This document shows, piece after piece, positions 9,288-18,493 of a stretch of 37,130 nt of DNA. The position numbers and the translations under genes are program-made. The notes beneath the pieces are model-generated. The model worked only from the letters and a program-made list of their open reading frames with translations, was not told the DNA's origin and did no database searches. Every line of letters starts with the position of its first letter. Positions within the stretch are counted from its first letter, which is position 1. Where the stretch lies: contig JARHZW010000086.1 of assembly GCA_029264685.1 (NCBI GenBank), positions 1-37,130 of the forward strand, in the 5' to 3' direction. The DNA is from Candidatus Limivicinus sp. (GTDB lineage Bacteria > Bacillota > Clostridia > Oscillospirales > Oscillospiraceae).

Positions 9288-9670
9288 GAAGTTACTCTCC
9301 CGAAAAAAGGATACGGAAAGCTGAATTTTTGATATTTAACCATATATTTCAGGAAGTTATTCTGTATATAGCAGTTGAATGTATAGTAAATAAGTCTAAA
9401 TTTGCTTTCTGCTTTTAGGTTATTTTGTAGAATCACGGGTCTTATGTCATTTAGCATTTGAAAAAGCTCATGCTTAATGCTAAAATTACAAATATACAAA
9501 ACCATGCCTTTGTCTTTACTTGTAACGGGATTTAATCATTTAGACTGTTAAGCCGCATTTTCCACGGCAGGTAAAAAAGGCTGAATATCTGAATTTTTGC
9601 GTCCGTTTAAATTTTCACCGTAAGTTCGGGCGCAATTTATATTATTACAAATATGATTGGAGAACGAAAA

Positions 9671-10468
9671 ATGGAAAGTCTTAATGGTAAAGTCGTAATC
9701 GTGACTGCTTCTACAAGAGGAATAGGTTATTCATGCGTAGAGGCTCTGGCGAAAAAAGGCGCTCTGGTTTATATGGCCTGCCGTAACATGGAAGCGGCCA
9801 ATGAGAAAGCAGCTGCTTTCAATCAGCAGGGTTACAACGTAAAAACCGTTTATTTCGAAGCCTACGATCAGAGCAGCATTGTTAAAATGATAGACACTGT
9901 CGTTGAAAACGAAGGCCGCATCGATGTTCTTGTAAACAACTTCGGCGGCACCAGCCCCGTCAATGACATGGATATAATGAGCACCAAGTATGAGGACTTC
10001 GCAAAGTATGTTGATGTGCATCTGGGCAGCGTGTTCATTGCAAGCCAGCGTGCAATCAAGAAGGCGATGGCAAAGCAGAAATCCGGTATTATAATCAACA
10101 TCGGTTCTGTTGCCGGTATAGTAACTGACACAAGCCAGATTGCCTATGGCACATCCAAGGCTGCCATTATCCACATGAGCAAGATGATTGCAATTCACGC
10201 TGCAAAGTACAACATAACCTGCAATGTTGTATGCCCAGGCATGACCGCCACCGAAGCCGTTAAAAACAACCTCACTCCCGAGTTTCAGGAGTTTTTCCTC
10301 AAGCACACCCCTGTCCGCCGCATGGCAACCCCCGAGGAGATTGCCGATGCCGTGGTTTATTTTGCCGAGGCTCCATATACTACCGGTCAGGTCATCGCTG
10401 TCAGCGGCGGCTTTGGCGTAGCAACTCCTGTCTACGGTGACATGGTTTCCATGAAGAACAAGCGCTGA
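9671..10468 (+). CDS. SDR-family oxidoreductase, 7alpha-hydroxysteroid dehydrogenase-like
   Basis: TASTRGIG cofactor motif, NNFGG, active-site Ser and YGTSK; overall pattern (TxSTRGIG..EALAKxGALVYxAxR..EGRIDxLVNNxGGT..GGFxxxTPxY) resembles remembered clostridial 7alpha-HSDH sequences. Start set at 9671, after GGAGAACG. Confidence 0.75.
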   Translation: MESLNGKVVIVTASTRGIGYSCVEALAKKGALVYMACRNMEAANEKAAAFNQQGYNVKTVYFEAYDQSSIVKMIDTVVENEGRIDVLVNNFGGTSPVNDMDIMSTKYEDFAKYVDVHLGSVFIASQRAIKKAMAKQKSGIIINIGSVAGIVTDTSQIAYGTSKAAIIHMSKMIAIHAAKYNITCNVVCPGMTATEAVKNNLTPEFQEFFLKHTPVRRMATPEEIADAVVYFAEAPYTTGQVIAVSGGFGVATPVYGDMVSMKNKR

Positions 10469-10488
10469 TTAAATTTCTTTATATTATA

Positions 10489-10517
10489 AAAACTGCTCTT
10501 TAAAAGAGCAGTTTTTT
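10489..10517 (+). terminator. Rho-independent terminator between the convergent SDR and 2-hydroxyacid dehydrogenase genes
   Basis: AAAACTGCTCTTT/AAAGAGCAGTTTTTT inverted repeat with T-tract. Confidence 0.85.
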
Positions 10518-10607
10518 CTTTTACTTTATTAGGAAAAAATCAAAAGCGAAACGGAACAAGCTGTTATCTTATCCCGCTCCGCTTTCAAGGAGTGAATATA
10601 GAGCTAA

Positions 10608-11603
10608 TTATTTGAGTACATTATTACGCAGAACTTTAACCTTGTCATAATCTCCGTTAAAGTAGTTAATGGCATTATCCATGGAATACTTTGCAACAAG
10701 ATAATCAGATGTCTCGGAATAATATCCGCAGTGTGGCGTGAGAAGCACGTTTTCTCTGCCAAGCAGCTTGCAGTCGGTAAGGTCGGGATTTTCGCTCTCC
10801 AGCATATCAAGAGCCGCACCCTTTATAAGTCCCTCATCCAACGCCCATACTATATCATCATCGCAGATAAGAGCGCCCCTGCCTTCATTTACGATAATAG
10901 GGTGCTTTTTCATTTTCTTAAAGGCTTCCTTATTGAACATATGGTAGTTGTCGTCAGTAAGGTTCATGTGGATGGAAATGACATCGGACTCGGCAAGCAG
11001 AGTGTCAAAATCTACCAGCTTTACTCCCAGCTTTTCGGCAATTTCAGGAGGCAGGAAGGGATCATATGCAATAACCTCCATGTCAAAGCCCTGAGCTTTT
11101 CTTGCAACTGACTGTCCTATACGGCCAAAACCTGCAATGCCTATAGTCTGTCCGGCTATGCGTTTCAGGTGCATATCTTTTGCTACCAGATAATCCCATG
11201 TGTGGTCTACCTGAACGCTTCTGTCATAGCGTCTGATGCCACGGAGAAGAGTCAGCATCATTGCCATTGTGTTTTCGGCAGTTTCCTGAGTGCAGTAATC
11301 CAGTATGGAGCAGACCGCAATTCCCTTTTCCTCTGCATATTTTAAGTCAACTTCATTGTATCCCGTTGACTGAAAAGAGATAACCCTGCATTTTTTCAAT
11401 GCGTCGATTTCTTTTTTTCCGAAATAAACATAGCCGTTGATTATAATATCTGCATCTTCAATTTCTTTATAAAATTCGCTGTTGTCGTCGCTGTGTTCAT
11501 CATAAACCGCAATTTTCAGTTCAGCGCCTTCAGGCAGGCACTCCTGCTCGACACCAATATATCTGTCTTTTGTGTACGGCACTTCAGCCAGAACGATTTT
11601 CAT
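10608..11603 (-). CDS. D-isomer-specific 2-hydroxyacid dehydrogenase
   Basis: GIAGFGRIGQSVARKAQ NAD motif followed by AYDP; catalytic Arg (NEGRGALI), Glu (LDMLESENP) and His (LTPHCGYYS) regions. Confidence 0.9.
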   Translation of the reverse strand: MKIVLAEVPYTKDRYIGVEQECLPEGAELKIAVYDEHSDDNSEFYKEIEDADIIINGYVYFGKKEIDALKKCRVISFQSTGYNEVDLKYAEEKGIAVCSILDYCTQETAENTMAMMLTLLRGIRRYDRSVQVDHTWDYLVAKDMHLKRIAGQTIGIAGFGRIGQSVARKAQGFDMEVIAYDPFLPPEIAEKLGVKLVDFDTLLAESDVISIHMNLTDDNYHMFNKEAFKKMKKHPIIVNEGRGALICDDDIVWALDEGLIKGAALDMLESENPDLTDCKLLGRENVLLTPHCGYYSETSDYLVAKYSMDNAINYFNGDYDKVKVLRNNVLK

Positions 11604-11622
11604 GCTTTTCCTCCTGTAATTT

Positions 11623-12849
11623 TTATTTTATAACATTTTTGTTTTTGAGTTCTTCTATTTCGGCATCAGTATAACCAAGGCCTCTGAATACTCTGTCCGT
11701 ATCCTTGCCCAGTGCTCCTGCCGAGGTATACGGTCTCATATCATACTCAGAGAATTTTACCGGCGGGCATGGCATCATGACTTTTAGTTCATCATTAAAT
11801 GTAACCTCCTGCACATAGCCGTTAGCTATGGCCTGCTCGTCCATAGACACATCGCTCAGTCTCTTCATTCGTTCGCATGAAACATTATTCAGCTCCAGAT
11901 AGGCAATCCACTGGTCTGAAGTCTTGGTAAGAAAAACCTGATTCAGCTTTTCGGTCAATTCCTTAACTGCATCGCTCTCCTGCAACGCCGGAAGAGAGGC
12001 GAACCGCTCATCTTCCAAAATGTAAGACAGGCCAAAAAGCTCCGCAAACTTCGGTAACTCTCTTCTATATTCGTTGTCAAAGACACCTATGTACTTCCCG
12101 TCGGCGCACTTATAGAAGTGGCAGAACGGATCGGCAGGGCGAAGAGGATCATTTACTCTGTCTCCGGCAAACTGCTTCTGGTGAGATACAACTCCGATTG
12201 CATTGCACCAAATTCCGCTGGCCATAAGGGATGTGCTTACAAATGTTCCGTGGCCGCTTTTTTCCCTCCCGATAACAGCCATAAGTATGCCTGACAGGAA
12301 CGCAGAACTGGTGGCCATATCCCCAAAGGCATAGGTAGGCGTAAAAGGAAAGCTTTCAGGAGCCTGCCAATCTGCAAGAGGTCCGTTTCTAAGCCAGAAA
12401 GCCGTGCTGTCAAAGCCGGGCTTTGAAGCGTCGGGTCCCTCGGGTCCGAAGCCTGAAAAGTGGGCATATATCAGTCCGGGGAATTTCTCCTTCAAGGTCT
12501 CGTAGTCAAGCCCCAGTCTTTTAAGTGAAGGCATACGGACATTGCTCAGGAACACATCCGCATCCGCAAGCAGCTTCATCATCGCCTCTTTTCCCTCAGG
12601 TGCTTTCAGGTTTATTGAGGTAAGGGTTTTTCCGCTGTTCTGAATTGTGAAAAGAGGATTTTTGTCATCTTCGCATACAACCTGCTCAAACTCTCCTGCT
12701 CTTCTCATTTCATCGCCTATGGCAGTTTCCACTTTTATTACCTCGGCGCCGAACGCACACAGCATCCGCCCGGCAGTAGGTGCTGCCACAACAGTGGCAA
12801 GTTCTATCACTTTAATCCCTTCAAGGGGCATCATTTTCATATTTTCCAT
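11623..12849 (-). CDS. Family III CoA-transferase (CaiB/BaiF/FldA superfamily)
   Basis: LEGIKVIELATVVAAPTAGRMLCAFGAEVIKVE, LKRLGLDYETLKEKFPGLIYAHFSGFGPEGPDASKPGFD, catalytic-Asp region YAFGDMAT. Confidence 0.92.
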   Translation of the reverse strand: MENMKMMPLEGIKVIELATVVAAPTAGRMLCAFGAEVIKVETAIGDEMRRAGEFEQVVCEDDKNPLFTIQNSGKTLTSINLKAPEGKEAMMKLLADADVFLSNVRMPSLKRLGLDYETLKEKFPGLIYAHFSGFGPEGPDASKPGFDSTAFWLRNGPLADWQAPESFPFTPTYAFGDMATSSAFLSGILMAVIGREKSGHGTFVSTSLMASGIWCNAIGVVSHQKQFAGDRVNDPLRPADPFCHFYKCADGKYIGVFDNEYRRELPKFAELFGLSYILEDERFASLPALQESDAVKELTEKLNQVFLTKTSDQWIAYLELNNVSCERMKRLSDVSMDEQAIANGYVQEVTFNDELKVMMPCPPVKFSEYDMRPYTSAGALGKDTDRVFRGLGYTDAEIEELKNKNVIK

Positions 12850-12936
12850 TGTATTTCCTTTCTGAGCTTCAGGTTTTCCGGCGCCTTAAAAGCAATTTAA
12901 TCTGCTGTAGCTTTCCGAAATGTCTGTTTTATACCG

Positions 12937-14400
12937 TTAAACGCTTGAAGCCTGACTTTTTCTCTCAGCAAAGAATCTTTCCGCTCTTTCCGTCTCTTCT
13001 CCTGTCTGTTTATGGGTCAGGCAAATAATCAAATACAGCAGTGCCGAAACTCCGAAAGCCGGCCACAAGGCATCTATGCGGAATATTGCAAGCTCGGACA
13101 CAGCCTTGCCCACATACCACACAACTGCTATAATAGTCGCTGAAATCATCGATACCAGCGATGCCGAAGAGCAGGATTTTTTCCAGAAGAATCCGCAGAC
13201 CGTAGGTAAAAACAGCCCGGCAGAGTTAATGGTAAACGTAATGAGCAGAATATTCATAATATCCTGATTGTACCAGCCGAAAACTGCCCCCAGAACTCCG
13301 ATCAGCAGAGAGCAGCCAAAGCCCATTTTCAGAAGCTTTTTTTCGTTGACCTGAGGATTCACATATTTCTGATAAATATCTCTGGTCAGGCTGGCAGAAG
13401 CAGTCAGGATAGAAATATCCGCCGTTGACATGATTGCGCTTAAAACACCGACAAGTATAAGTCCTTTGATACCATGTGGTAAAAGCTTCAGCACAAGCTC
13501 TGCTATTACATTGTTGGAAGAAGTGAGGTTCGGAAGAAGCAGTTTTCCTCCCATGCCCAGATATGTTGATGCACTTGCAATCACGAAAACCGCCGCCGCT
13601 GCATAGATAGTTCCCCGTTTGGCGCTTTTTTCGTCTTTTGCTGCAATGCAGCGTGTAAAGCTGTCCATACTTGTGAAGAAGGACAGAATGGTGGATATGG
13701 CAAGGGCAATTATAGTGCTCCAGCCCCATCCGCCTAAATCGAAATAGCGGGATGGAAGATCTCTTGTAATGCTCATCCCTGCTTCGGCAAGCTTGACGCC
13801 TGTCAGCGGCACCGCAACGACCACAACTCCCACAAGAAGCAGTATCATCTGCGCCATATCCGTATATGTTACTGCCAGCAGACCGCCGGTAGACACATAC
13901 AGCACAATAACGATTACCGCAATAATGTAGCACATACCAAGATTCCACCCGGTGAGAACATTAAGGATCGCAGCTCCAGCCACAAATTGGGCAGCAGTGT
14001 AGCCTATCATTGCCAGTATTGTCGTTACGGAACACATTGTGCCGCATTTATTGTCATATCTGGCAGCAATCAGTTCAGGCAGAGTTATATTATGAATTTT
14101 TTCGCTGACATTCTTGATAGGACCTGCCATCACAAAAGCAAAGACAACGCACCCCACCGCAATGGTAAACACATACCACACGGCGCTTATACCCATGTCA
14201 TACGCATTTGAGGAAGTACCTATAACAGAAGATCCGCCTATCCATCCTGCCATCCAGAGGGCGGCCAGCTTAACGCTGCCCATGGATCTGCCGCCTACAT
14301 AATAATCATCTGCATTTTTCTGCTTTCTCTGGGCGAAAAAGCCCAGAAATATCATTCCTGCAAAATACAGAATAATAATTATAATATCTAAATAATTCAG
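12937..14400 (-). CDS. Sodium:solute symporter (SSS family)
   Basis: Polytopic; ADDYYVGGRSMGSVKLAALWMAGWIGGSSVIGTSSNAYDMGISAVWY and LTASASLTRDIYQKYVNP. The ORF extends to 14511, but that N-terminus overlaps the upstream CDS and a hairpin; a non-ATG start near 14400 (CTG after GGAG) is likely. Confidence 0.88.
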   Translation of the reverse strand: MNYLDIIIIILYFAGMIFLGFFAQRKQKNADDYYVGGRSMGSVKLAALWMAGWIGGSSVIGTSSNAYDMGISAVWYVFTIAVGCVVFAFVMAGPIKNVSEKIHNITLPELIAARYDNKCGTMCSVTTILAMIGYTAAQFVAGAAILNVLTGWNLGMCYIIAVIVIVLYVSTGGLLAVTYTDMAQMILLLVGVVVVAVPLTGVKLAEAGMSITRDLPSRYFDLGGWGWSTIIALAISTILSFFTSMDSFTRCIAAKDEKSAKRGTIYAAAAVFVIASASTYLGMGGKLLLPNLTSSNNVIAELVLKLLPHGIKGLILVGVLSAIMSTADISILTASASLTRDIYQKYVNPQVNEKKLLKMGFGCSLLIGVLGAVFGWYNQDIMNILLITFTINSAGLFLPTVCGFFWKKSCSSASLVSMISATIIAVVWYVGKAVSELAIFRIDALWPAFGVSALLYLIICLTHKQTGEETERAERFFAERKSQASSV

Positions 14401-14442
14401 ACTATCAACTCCATACCGCAAATGTGGATCTCCATATTTCAG

Positions 14443-14475
14443 GCCGTCAGGAACGGATTTTCCTTTCCTGACGGC
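14443..14475 (-). terminator. Intergenic hairpin between the OFOR gamma gene and the SSS gene (attenuator or processing element?)
   Basis: GCCGTCAGGA-N13-TCCTGACGGC perfect 10-bp stem, no clear U-tract. Confidence 0.45.
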
Positions 14476-14483
14476 AGACTCTC

Positions 14484-15011
14484 TTAAAGCTTTGCTCCTG
14501 CGTGCAGGCAATCCGAGTTTTTAGGATTGATTTTCCCTTTCTTGGCGAAGTATTCAGTCACCTGCTCATCCAGCTCTTCAATAGTAAACAGGCCTGTATG
14601 AGCCGCAACAGCCCCCAGAAGCACAAGGTTTGCTCCTTTGGGATTTTCATGTTCTATTGCTACCTCGGACATAGGCACCTTTACGACCTTAATGTCGTCT
14701 CTGTACTTTCTGTCATTGTCAACGAGAGAAGCATTAACGAAGAGATAGCCTCCCGGCTTAATGCTTGCCTCAAACTTATCTATGGCAGGTGCATTGAGAG
14801 CGCATACGATATCCGGATATTTGCTGTACGGGCTTGCTATGGGTCCGTCATTGATTTTTATGGTGCAGTTTGCCGTACCGCCTCTCATTTCGGAGCCGTA
14901 AGAGGGATACCATGTGATTTCTTTTCCAAGCATCATTGCCGAATGGGCAATAATGAGGCCTGTTGTCAGAACGCCCTGACCGCCGAAGCCGGCGCATATC
15001 ATTTCAACCAT
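14484..15011 (-). CDS. 2-oxoacid:ferredoxin oxidoreductase gamma subunit (copy 1)
   Basis: CAGFGGQGVLTTGLIIAHSAM..WYPSYGSEMRGGTANC, signature of the OFOR gamma domain. Confidence 0.92.
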   Translation of the reverse strand: MVEMICAGFGGQGVLTTGLIIAHSAMMLGKEITWYPSYGSEMRGGTANCTIKINDGPIASPYSKYPDIVCALNAPAIDKFEASIKPGGYLFVNASLVDNDRKYRDDIKVVKVPMSEVAIEHENPKGANLVLLGAVAAHTGLFTIEELDEQVTEYFAKKGKINPKNSDCLHAGAKL

Positions 15012-15742
15012 CAGATATTGCCTCCTTTGTTAATAAACTCACCTGTGGGGAAATACTTTGTCATTTCCTCATGCACGAATTTTTTTGCCTTAACCGGAGG
15101 CATATTAAGGTTGGTTGGGCATGGGCTTAACAGCTCTACAAATGAAAAACCGTCACCGTTGAGTTGGTGCTCAAATGCGTTTTTTATGTACTTTTTGCAC
15201 TTATTCATGCCTGCGGCACCCACCATCTCGCCCCTTGCAAGATAGGCTATGTCCATATTTTTCAGCAGTTCGACACCGCTTAAAGTACCGTAGCGCTGAG
15301 AATCTTTGCCGTAAGGGGATGTGGCTGTTTTTTCTCCTGGCAGAGTTGTGGGCGCCATCTGCCCTCCCGTCATGCCGAAAACGCTGTTGTTAATAACTAT
15401 AACGCAGATGTTGTCGTTTCTCAGTGCGGCATGGATAGTTTCCGCCATTCCTATGGAATAGGCTGCACCGTCTCCCATGTATGCCAGAACGACGGAATCC
15501 GGACGAACGTGCTTTACTCCCACCGCTGTGGGAATGTCTCGTCCGTGGGCTGCCATAATGGTGTCAAATTTCCAATAATCTATATTAAATGAGCAGCAGG
15601 CAACATCTACCACCGTCACAAGCTTATGCTGTACTCCCAGTTCCTCTGCAACCTCTCCCACAAGGCGGCTGGCAAGGCCATGGCCGCATCCGGGGCAAAA
15701 TCCCGCAGAGGACATTATTGATTCAGGTGCTTTAAGAATCAT
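15011..15742 (-). CDS. 2-oxoacid:ferredoxin oxidoreductase beta (TPP-binding) subunit (copy 1)
   Basis: GFCPGCGHG, AAHGRDIPTAVGVK, YMGDGAAYSIGMAE...INNSVFGMTGGQMAPTT. Confidence 0.93.
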   Translation of the reverse strand: MILKAPESIMSSAGFCPGCGHGLASRLVGEVAEELGVQHKLVTVVDVACCSFNIDYWKFDTIMAAHGRDIPTAVGVKHVRPDSVVLAYMGDGAAYSIGMAETIHAALRNDNICVIVINNSVFGMTGGQMAPTTLPGEKTATSPYGKDSQRYGTLSGVELLKNMDIAYLARGEMVGAAGMNKCKKYIKNAFEHQLNGDGFSFVELLSPCPTNLNMPPVKAKKFVHEEMTKYFPTGEFINKGGNI

Positions 15743-16795
15743 TTATTTTGCCTCCTTTTCCAACATTTCTTTTGCTTTTGCTATGATTTCGTCTGTTTCC
15801 GGCAGACCGAAGAAGGTTCCGTAGTATTCTACAGGATAGGCATTTTTAACTGCCAGTTTAACATCGTCTACCATCTGACCCAGAATGTTGATTTCAACCG
15901 TCAGGAAGCCTTTCGCATTTTTACATTCTTCAAAGGCTTTTTCGGGGAAGGGCCACAAAGTTATGGGACGGATAAGCCCCAGCTTTATGCCCTGCTTGCG
16001 GGCAAGCTCAACAGCCTCTCTGGAGACTCGTGAGCTTATGCCATAGGCGACAAGAACTATATCCGCATCCTCTGTCATAACAGATTCCCAGCGTTGTTCA
16101 TTTTCCTCAATAGTGTTATACTTTGCTCTGAGATGTTCAACATAGTTTGGATCTGTGTAGTATGTATTCTGAATTTTGCGTGGCTGGGCACCTTTCGCAC
16201 AGCCTCTCACTGTCCAGTCAAATTTATCTACATCATGTTCTTTCATTTCCGGCAGTTCTACGCCCTCTACCATCTGACCTATAGCAGCATCAGACGCAAC
16301 CAGAACGGGGTGACGGTATTTTTCTGCCAGATCAAAGGCGGTGCTCATCATGTCACAGTTTTCCTGTACACTGGCAGGAGCCAGAACTATTGTGCGGTAG
16401 TCGCCATGTCCGCCGCCTCTTGTCATCTGCCAGTAATCTCCCTGCCCCTGAGCAATATCTCCAAGGCCTGTGCCTATACGCATAACGTTTATAATTACTG
16501 CCGGCAGATCTGCTGCAACAAGGTAGGATATTCCCTCCTGATTAAGGGAAAATCCGGGGCCTGCGGAGCTGGTCAAGGCTCTTGCCCCTGCTGCGGCTGC
16601 GCCAAGCAGCATATTGATTCCCGCAAGCTCAGATTCGGTCTGAACAAATGTCCCGCCCACTTCATCCATTCGCCATGATAGATACTCCAATATTTCCGTC
16701 TGGGGAGTTATAGGGTAACCGCTGTAAAATCGGCAGCCTGCTCTTACTGCTGCTTCCGCAAGAGCTTCGTTGCCTTTCATAAGTTCTTTTGCCAT
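15743..16795 (-). CDS. 2-oxoacid:ferredoxin oxidoreductase alpha subunit (copy 1)
   Basis: MKGNEALAEAAVRAGCRFYSGYPITPQTEI; start at MAKEL after GAGGAGG. Confidence 0.93.
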   Translation of the reverse strand: MAKELMKGNEALAEAAVRAGCRFYSGYPITPQTEILEYLSWRMDEVGGTFVQTESELAGINMLLGAAAAGARALTSSAGPGFSLNQEGISYLVAADLPAVIINVMRIGTGLGDIAQGQGDYWQMTRGGGHGDYRTIVLAPASVQENCDMMSTAFDLAEKYRHPVLVASDAAIGQMVEGVELPEMKEHDVDKFDWTVRGCAKGAQPRKIQNTYYTDPNYVEHLRAKYNTIEENEQRWESVMTEDADIVLVAYGISSRVSREAVELARKQGIKLGLIRPITLWPFPEKAFEECKNAKGFLTVEINILGQMVDDVKLAVKNAYPVEYYGTFFGLPETDEIIAKAKEMLEKEAK

Positions 16796-16809
16796 AATCG
16801 CTCTCCTCC

Positions 16810-17010
16810 TCAAACTAAAATTTCAAATACTCTGTCAGGGCACACTCTGTAGCATGAACCGCAGGCAATGCACAGCTCATCATCAATCTGTATAGTGTCA
16901 TAACCCTTTTCGCCAATTATACCGGTAAACGAAATTGCCTTTCTTGGACATTCATCAACGCAGTAACCACAGCCCTTGCATCGGCTGATTTCAGTTTTGA
17001 CTTTTTTCAC
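16810..17010 (-). CDS. 2-oxoacid:ferredoxin oxidoreductase delta subunit, 2x[4Fe-4S] ferredoxin (copy 1)
   Basis: CKGCGYCVDECPRKA and CIACGSCYRVCPD; GTG start at 17010 after GAGGTG. Confidence 0.9.
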   Translation of the reverse strand: MKKVKTEISRCKGCGYCVDECPRKAISFTGIIGEKGYDTIQIDDELCIACGSCYRVCPDRVFEILV

Positions 17011-17032
17011 TCTCTGCACCTCTTTTATATAT

Positions 17033-18307
17033 TTAAGCTTCCAAAGAAGCTCCGGCTCTTGCGGCCGTCTTTTTTGACTGACGCAAGGCAAAAATTGCTA
17101 TTACTGTTCCGAGTACCGCTGTTCCTACTCCGTATCCTATAATTCGGGTGTAACCGGCGTTTCCGAATTTGTCTATCCAGTTACCGAACATTGTATGTAC
17201 AAACATATCAGGCAGATAGCCTATAAACGTTGCTATAGCGACTGCGGTAGCGGAGATTTTCGTGGGTATGCCCATTTCTGCCTGAATTGAGAAATAAGTT
17301 CCCTTGCACATAAACATTGCAACGCCGACCAGAAGCAGCAGCACTGCAAGCAGTCCGCCGTTTACTCCGCCGGGAAGGATCAGAAACAGTCCGAGAGTAA
17401 CAACACAGGCAAGCTGGCCCAATATCTGTTCCTTCGCCACCGACTTAAAAGCTTTGTCTGCAAGGTAGCCGCCCAAGGGTCCGCCAACCAGACGGCAGCC
17501 GTAAGTGCGTATGGTTCCTATTCCGGCGGCAAGAGCAGCTGACATTCCCAGAACGCTTGTGCTGTATGGGGTCAGGTAGCTTGCAACTGCGGACACAGTC
17601 ACATAGCACCACACCAGAATTGACATAATCCAAACACCCGGAATTTTGAATGCCGAAAAATAATCCTTGAATGAGAAACTCTGCTTTTCAACCTTCTGCT
17701 CCTCAGATGCGCCGAATGCCGCATCCTTAGGCATAAGAACGGCAAGCAAGATGCCTGACAAAAGAGACAGACCGCCGCAGCAAAGCAGAGCGTTTCTAAA
17801 GCCGGTAACCAGATCCGAACCGGAAACAAGAGCCATAATCCCTATCATTATGAAACTCAGAAGCAAAGATGCAAAACCGTTCAGAGCTTCAAACAGTCCG
17901 TATATTCTTCCCTGCTCTTCATCCGAGCCTGTCATGCGGATGCCCTTCATAATTGCGGGCCAGAATGCAAAACCTCCCGTAAGCCCCATAAGAAGCCAGA
18001 TGATGACTGCCATGGTGTAGCTCTTATATGTAAACATGAATATAAAGCTGAGGGCTGCCTGTCCGAAAATGGAGATAAGCAGCACAGGCTTGGGGTTAAA
18101 TCTGTCTCCTATCCAACCGCCGGGCAGATAGGAAAGAGTGCAGGCAATAGTGTAGTAGGTCATAAGAGAGCCCAACTGAGCGTTGGTACATCCCATTGCC
18201 GCAATCATCTGATCATAAAAACTGGATTTCATGTAAGGCATAACGTACATAAAGCCGTATGCAATACCGAGGGCAAATAATAGTAAAAATCTTTTTACGT
18301 TTTTCAT
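17033..18307 (-). CDS. MFS transporter
   Basis: About 12 hydrophobic segments; LPGGWIGDRFNPKPVLLIS and GGPLGGYLADKAF; first gene of the operon. Confidence 0.87.
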   Translation of the reverse strand: MKNVKRFLLLFALGIAYGFMYVMPYMKSSFYDQMIAAMGCTNAQLGSLMTYYTIACTLSYLPGGWIGDRFNPKPVLLISIFGQAALSFIFMFTYKSYTMAVIIWLLMGLTGGFAFWPAIMKGIRMTGSDEEQGRIYGLFEALNGFASLLLSFIMIGIMALVSGSDLVTGFRNALLCCGGLSLLSGILLAVLMPKDAAFGASEEQKVEKQSFSFKDYFSAFKIPGVWIMSILVWCYVTVSAVASYLTPYSTSVLGMSAALAAGIGTIRTYGCRLVGGPLGGYLADKAFKSVAKEQILGQLACVVTLGLFLILPGGVNGGLLAVLLLLVGVAMFMCKGTYFSIQAEMGIPTKISATAVAIATFIGYLPDMFVHTMFGNWIDKFGNAGYTRIIGYGVGTAVLGTVIAIFALRQSKKTAARAGASLEA

Positions 18308-18406
18308 AACGCTCTCCTTTAAAACGATTTAATTTCTGTAGACCCGTTTACTTTTCCTCTCTGAAAAAGTTTTGCTTATAACCCCTTTCTATGTAGTATT
18401 CCGTAT

Positions 18407-18421
18407 ATTGGTCAGTCCAAT
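18407..18421. promoter_or_regulatory. Candidate FadR-subfamily operator 1
   Basis: ATTGGTCAGTCCAAT, imperfect inverted repeat in the divergent intergenic region. Confidence 0.5.
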
Positions 18422-18478
18422 TTTTAAAATAAAAAAATAATTTGCTTTTTTCATACCAAGCAAATATAATAATCTCAT

Positions 18479-18493
18479 ATTGGTCTTACCAAT
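18479..18493. promoter_or_regulatory. Candidate FadR-subfamily operator 2
   Basis: ATTGGT-CTT-ACCAAT, perfect inverted repeat with the FadR-subfamily TGGTnnnACCA core; overlaps a candidate -35 (TTGGTC-N16-TATTAT) of the regulator. Confidence 0.65.

Noticed and set aside
9263-9505. 80-aa ORF on the minus strand between the SGNH and SDR genes
   Set aside because: Starts in AT-rich intergenic DNA, runs into the SGNH terminator, and shows no domain or convincing RBS.
9731-10306. 191-aa minus-strand ORF
   Set aside because: Antisense to the well-supported SDR gene; low-complexity antisense translation.
13226-13948. 240-aa Cys/Tyr-rich ORF inside the symporter gene
   Set aside because: Same-strand alternate frame of the SSS gene; Cys-rich composition is a frame artefact.
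10608-16813. Interpretation of the CoA-transferase/MFS/OFOR cluster as a bai-type bile-acid operon linked to the adjacent HSDH
   Set aside because: No BaiB/E/CD/N/H-like genes; OFOR and 2-hydroxyacid dehydrogenase fit hydroxyacid catabolism better; the HSDH-like gene is convergent with its own terminator, so not in the operon.
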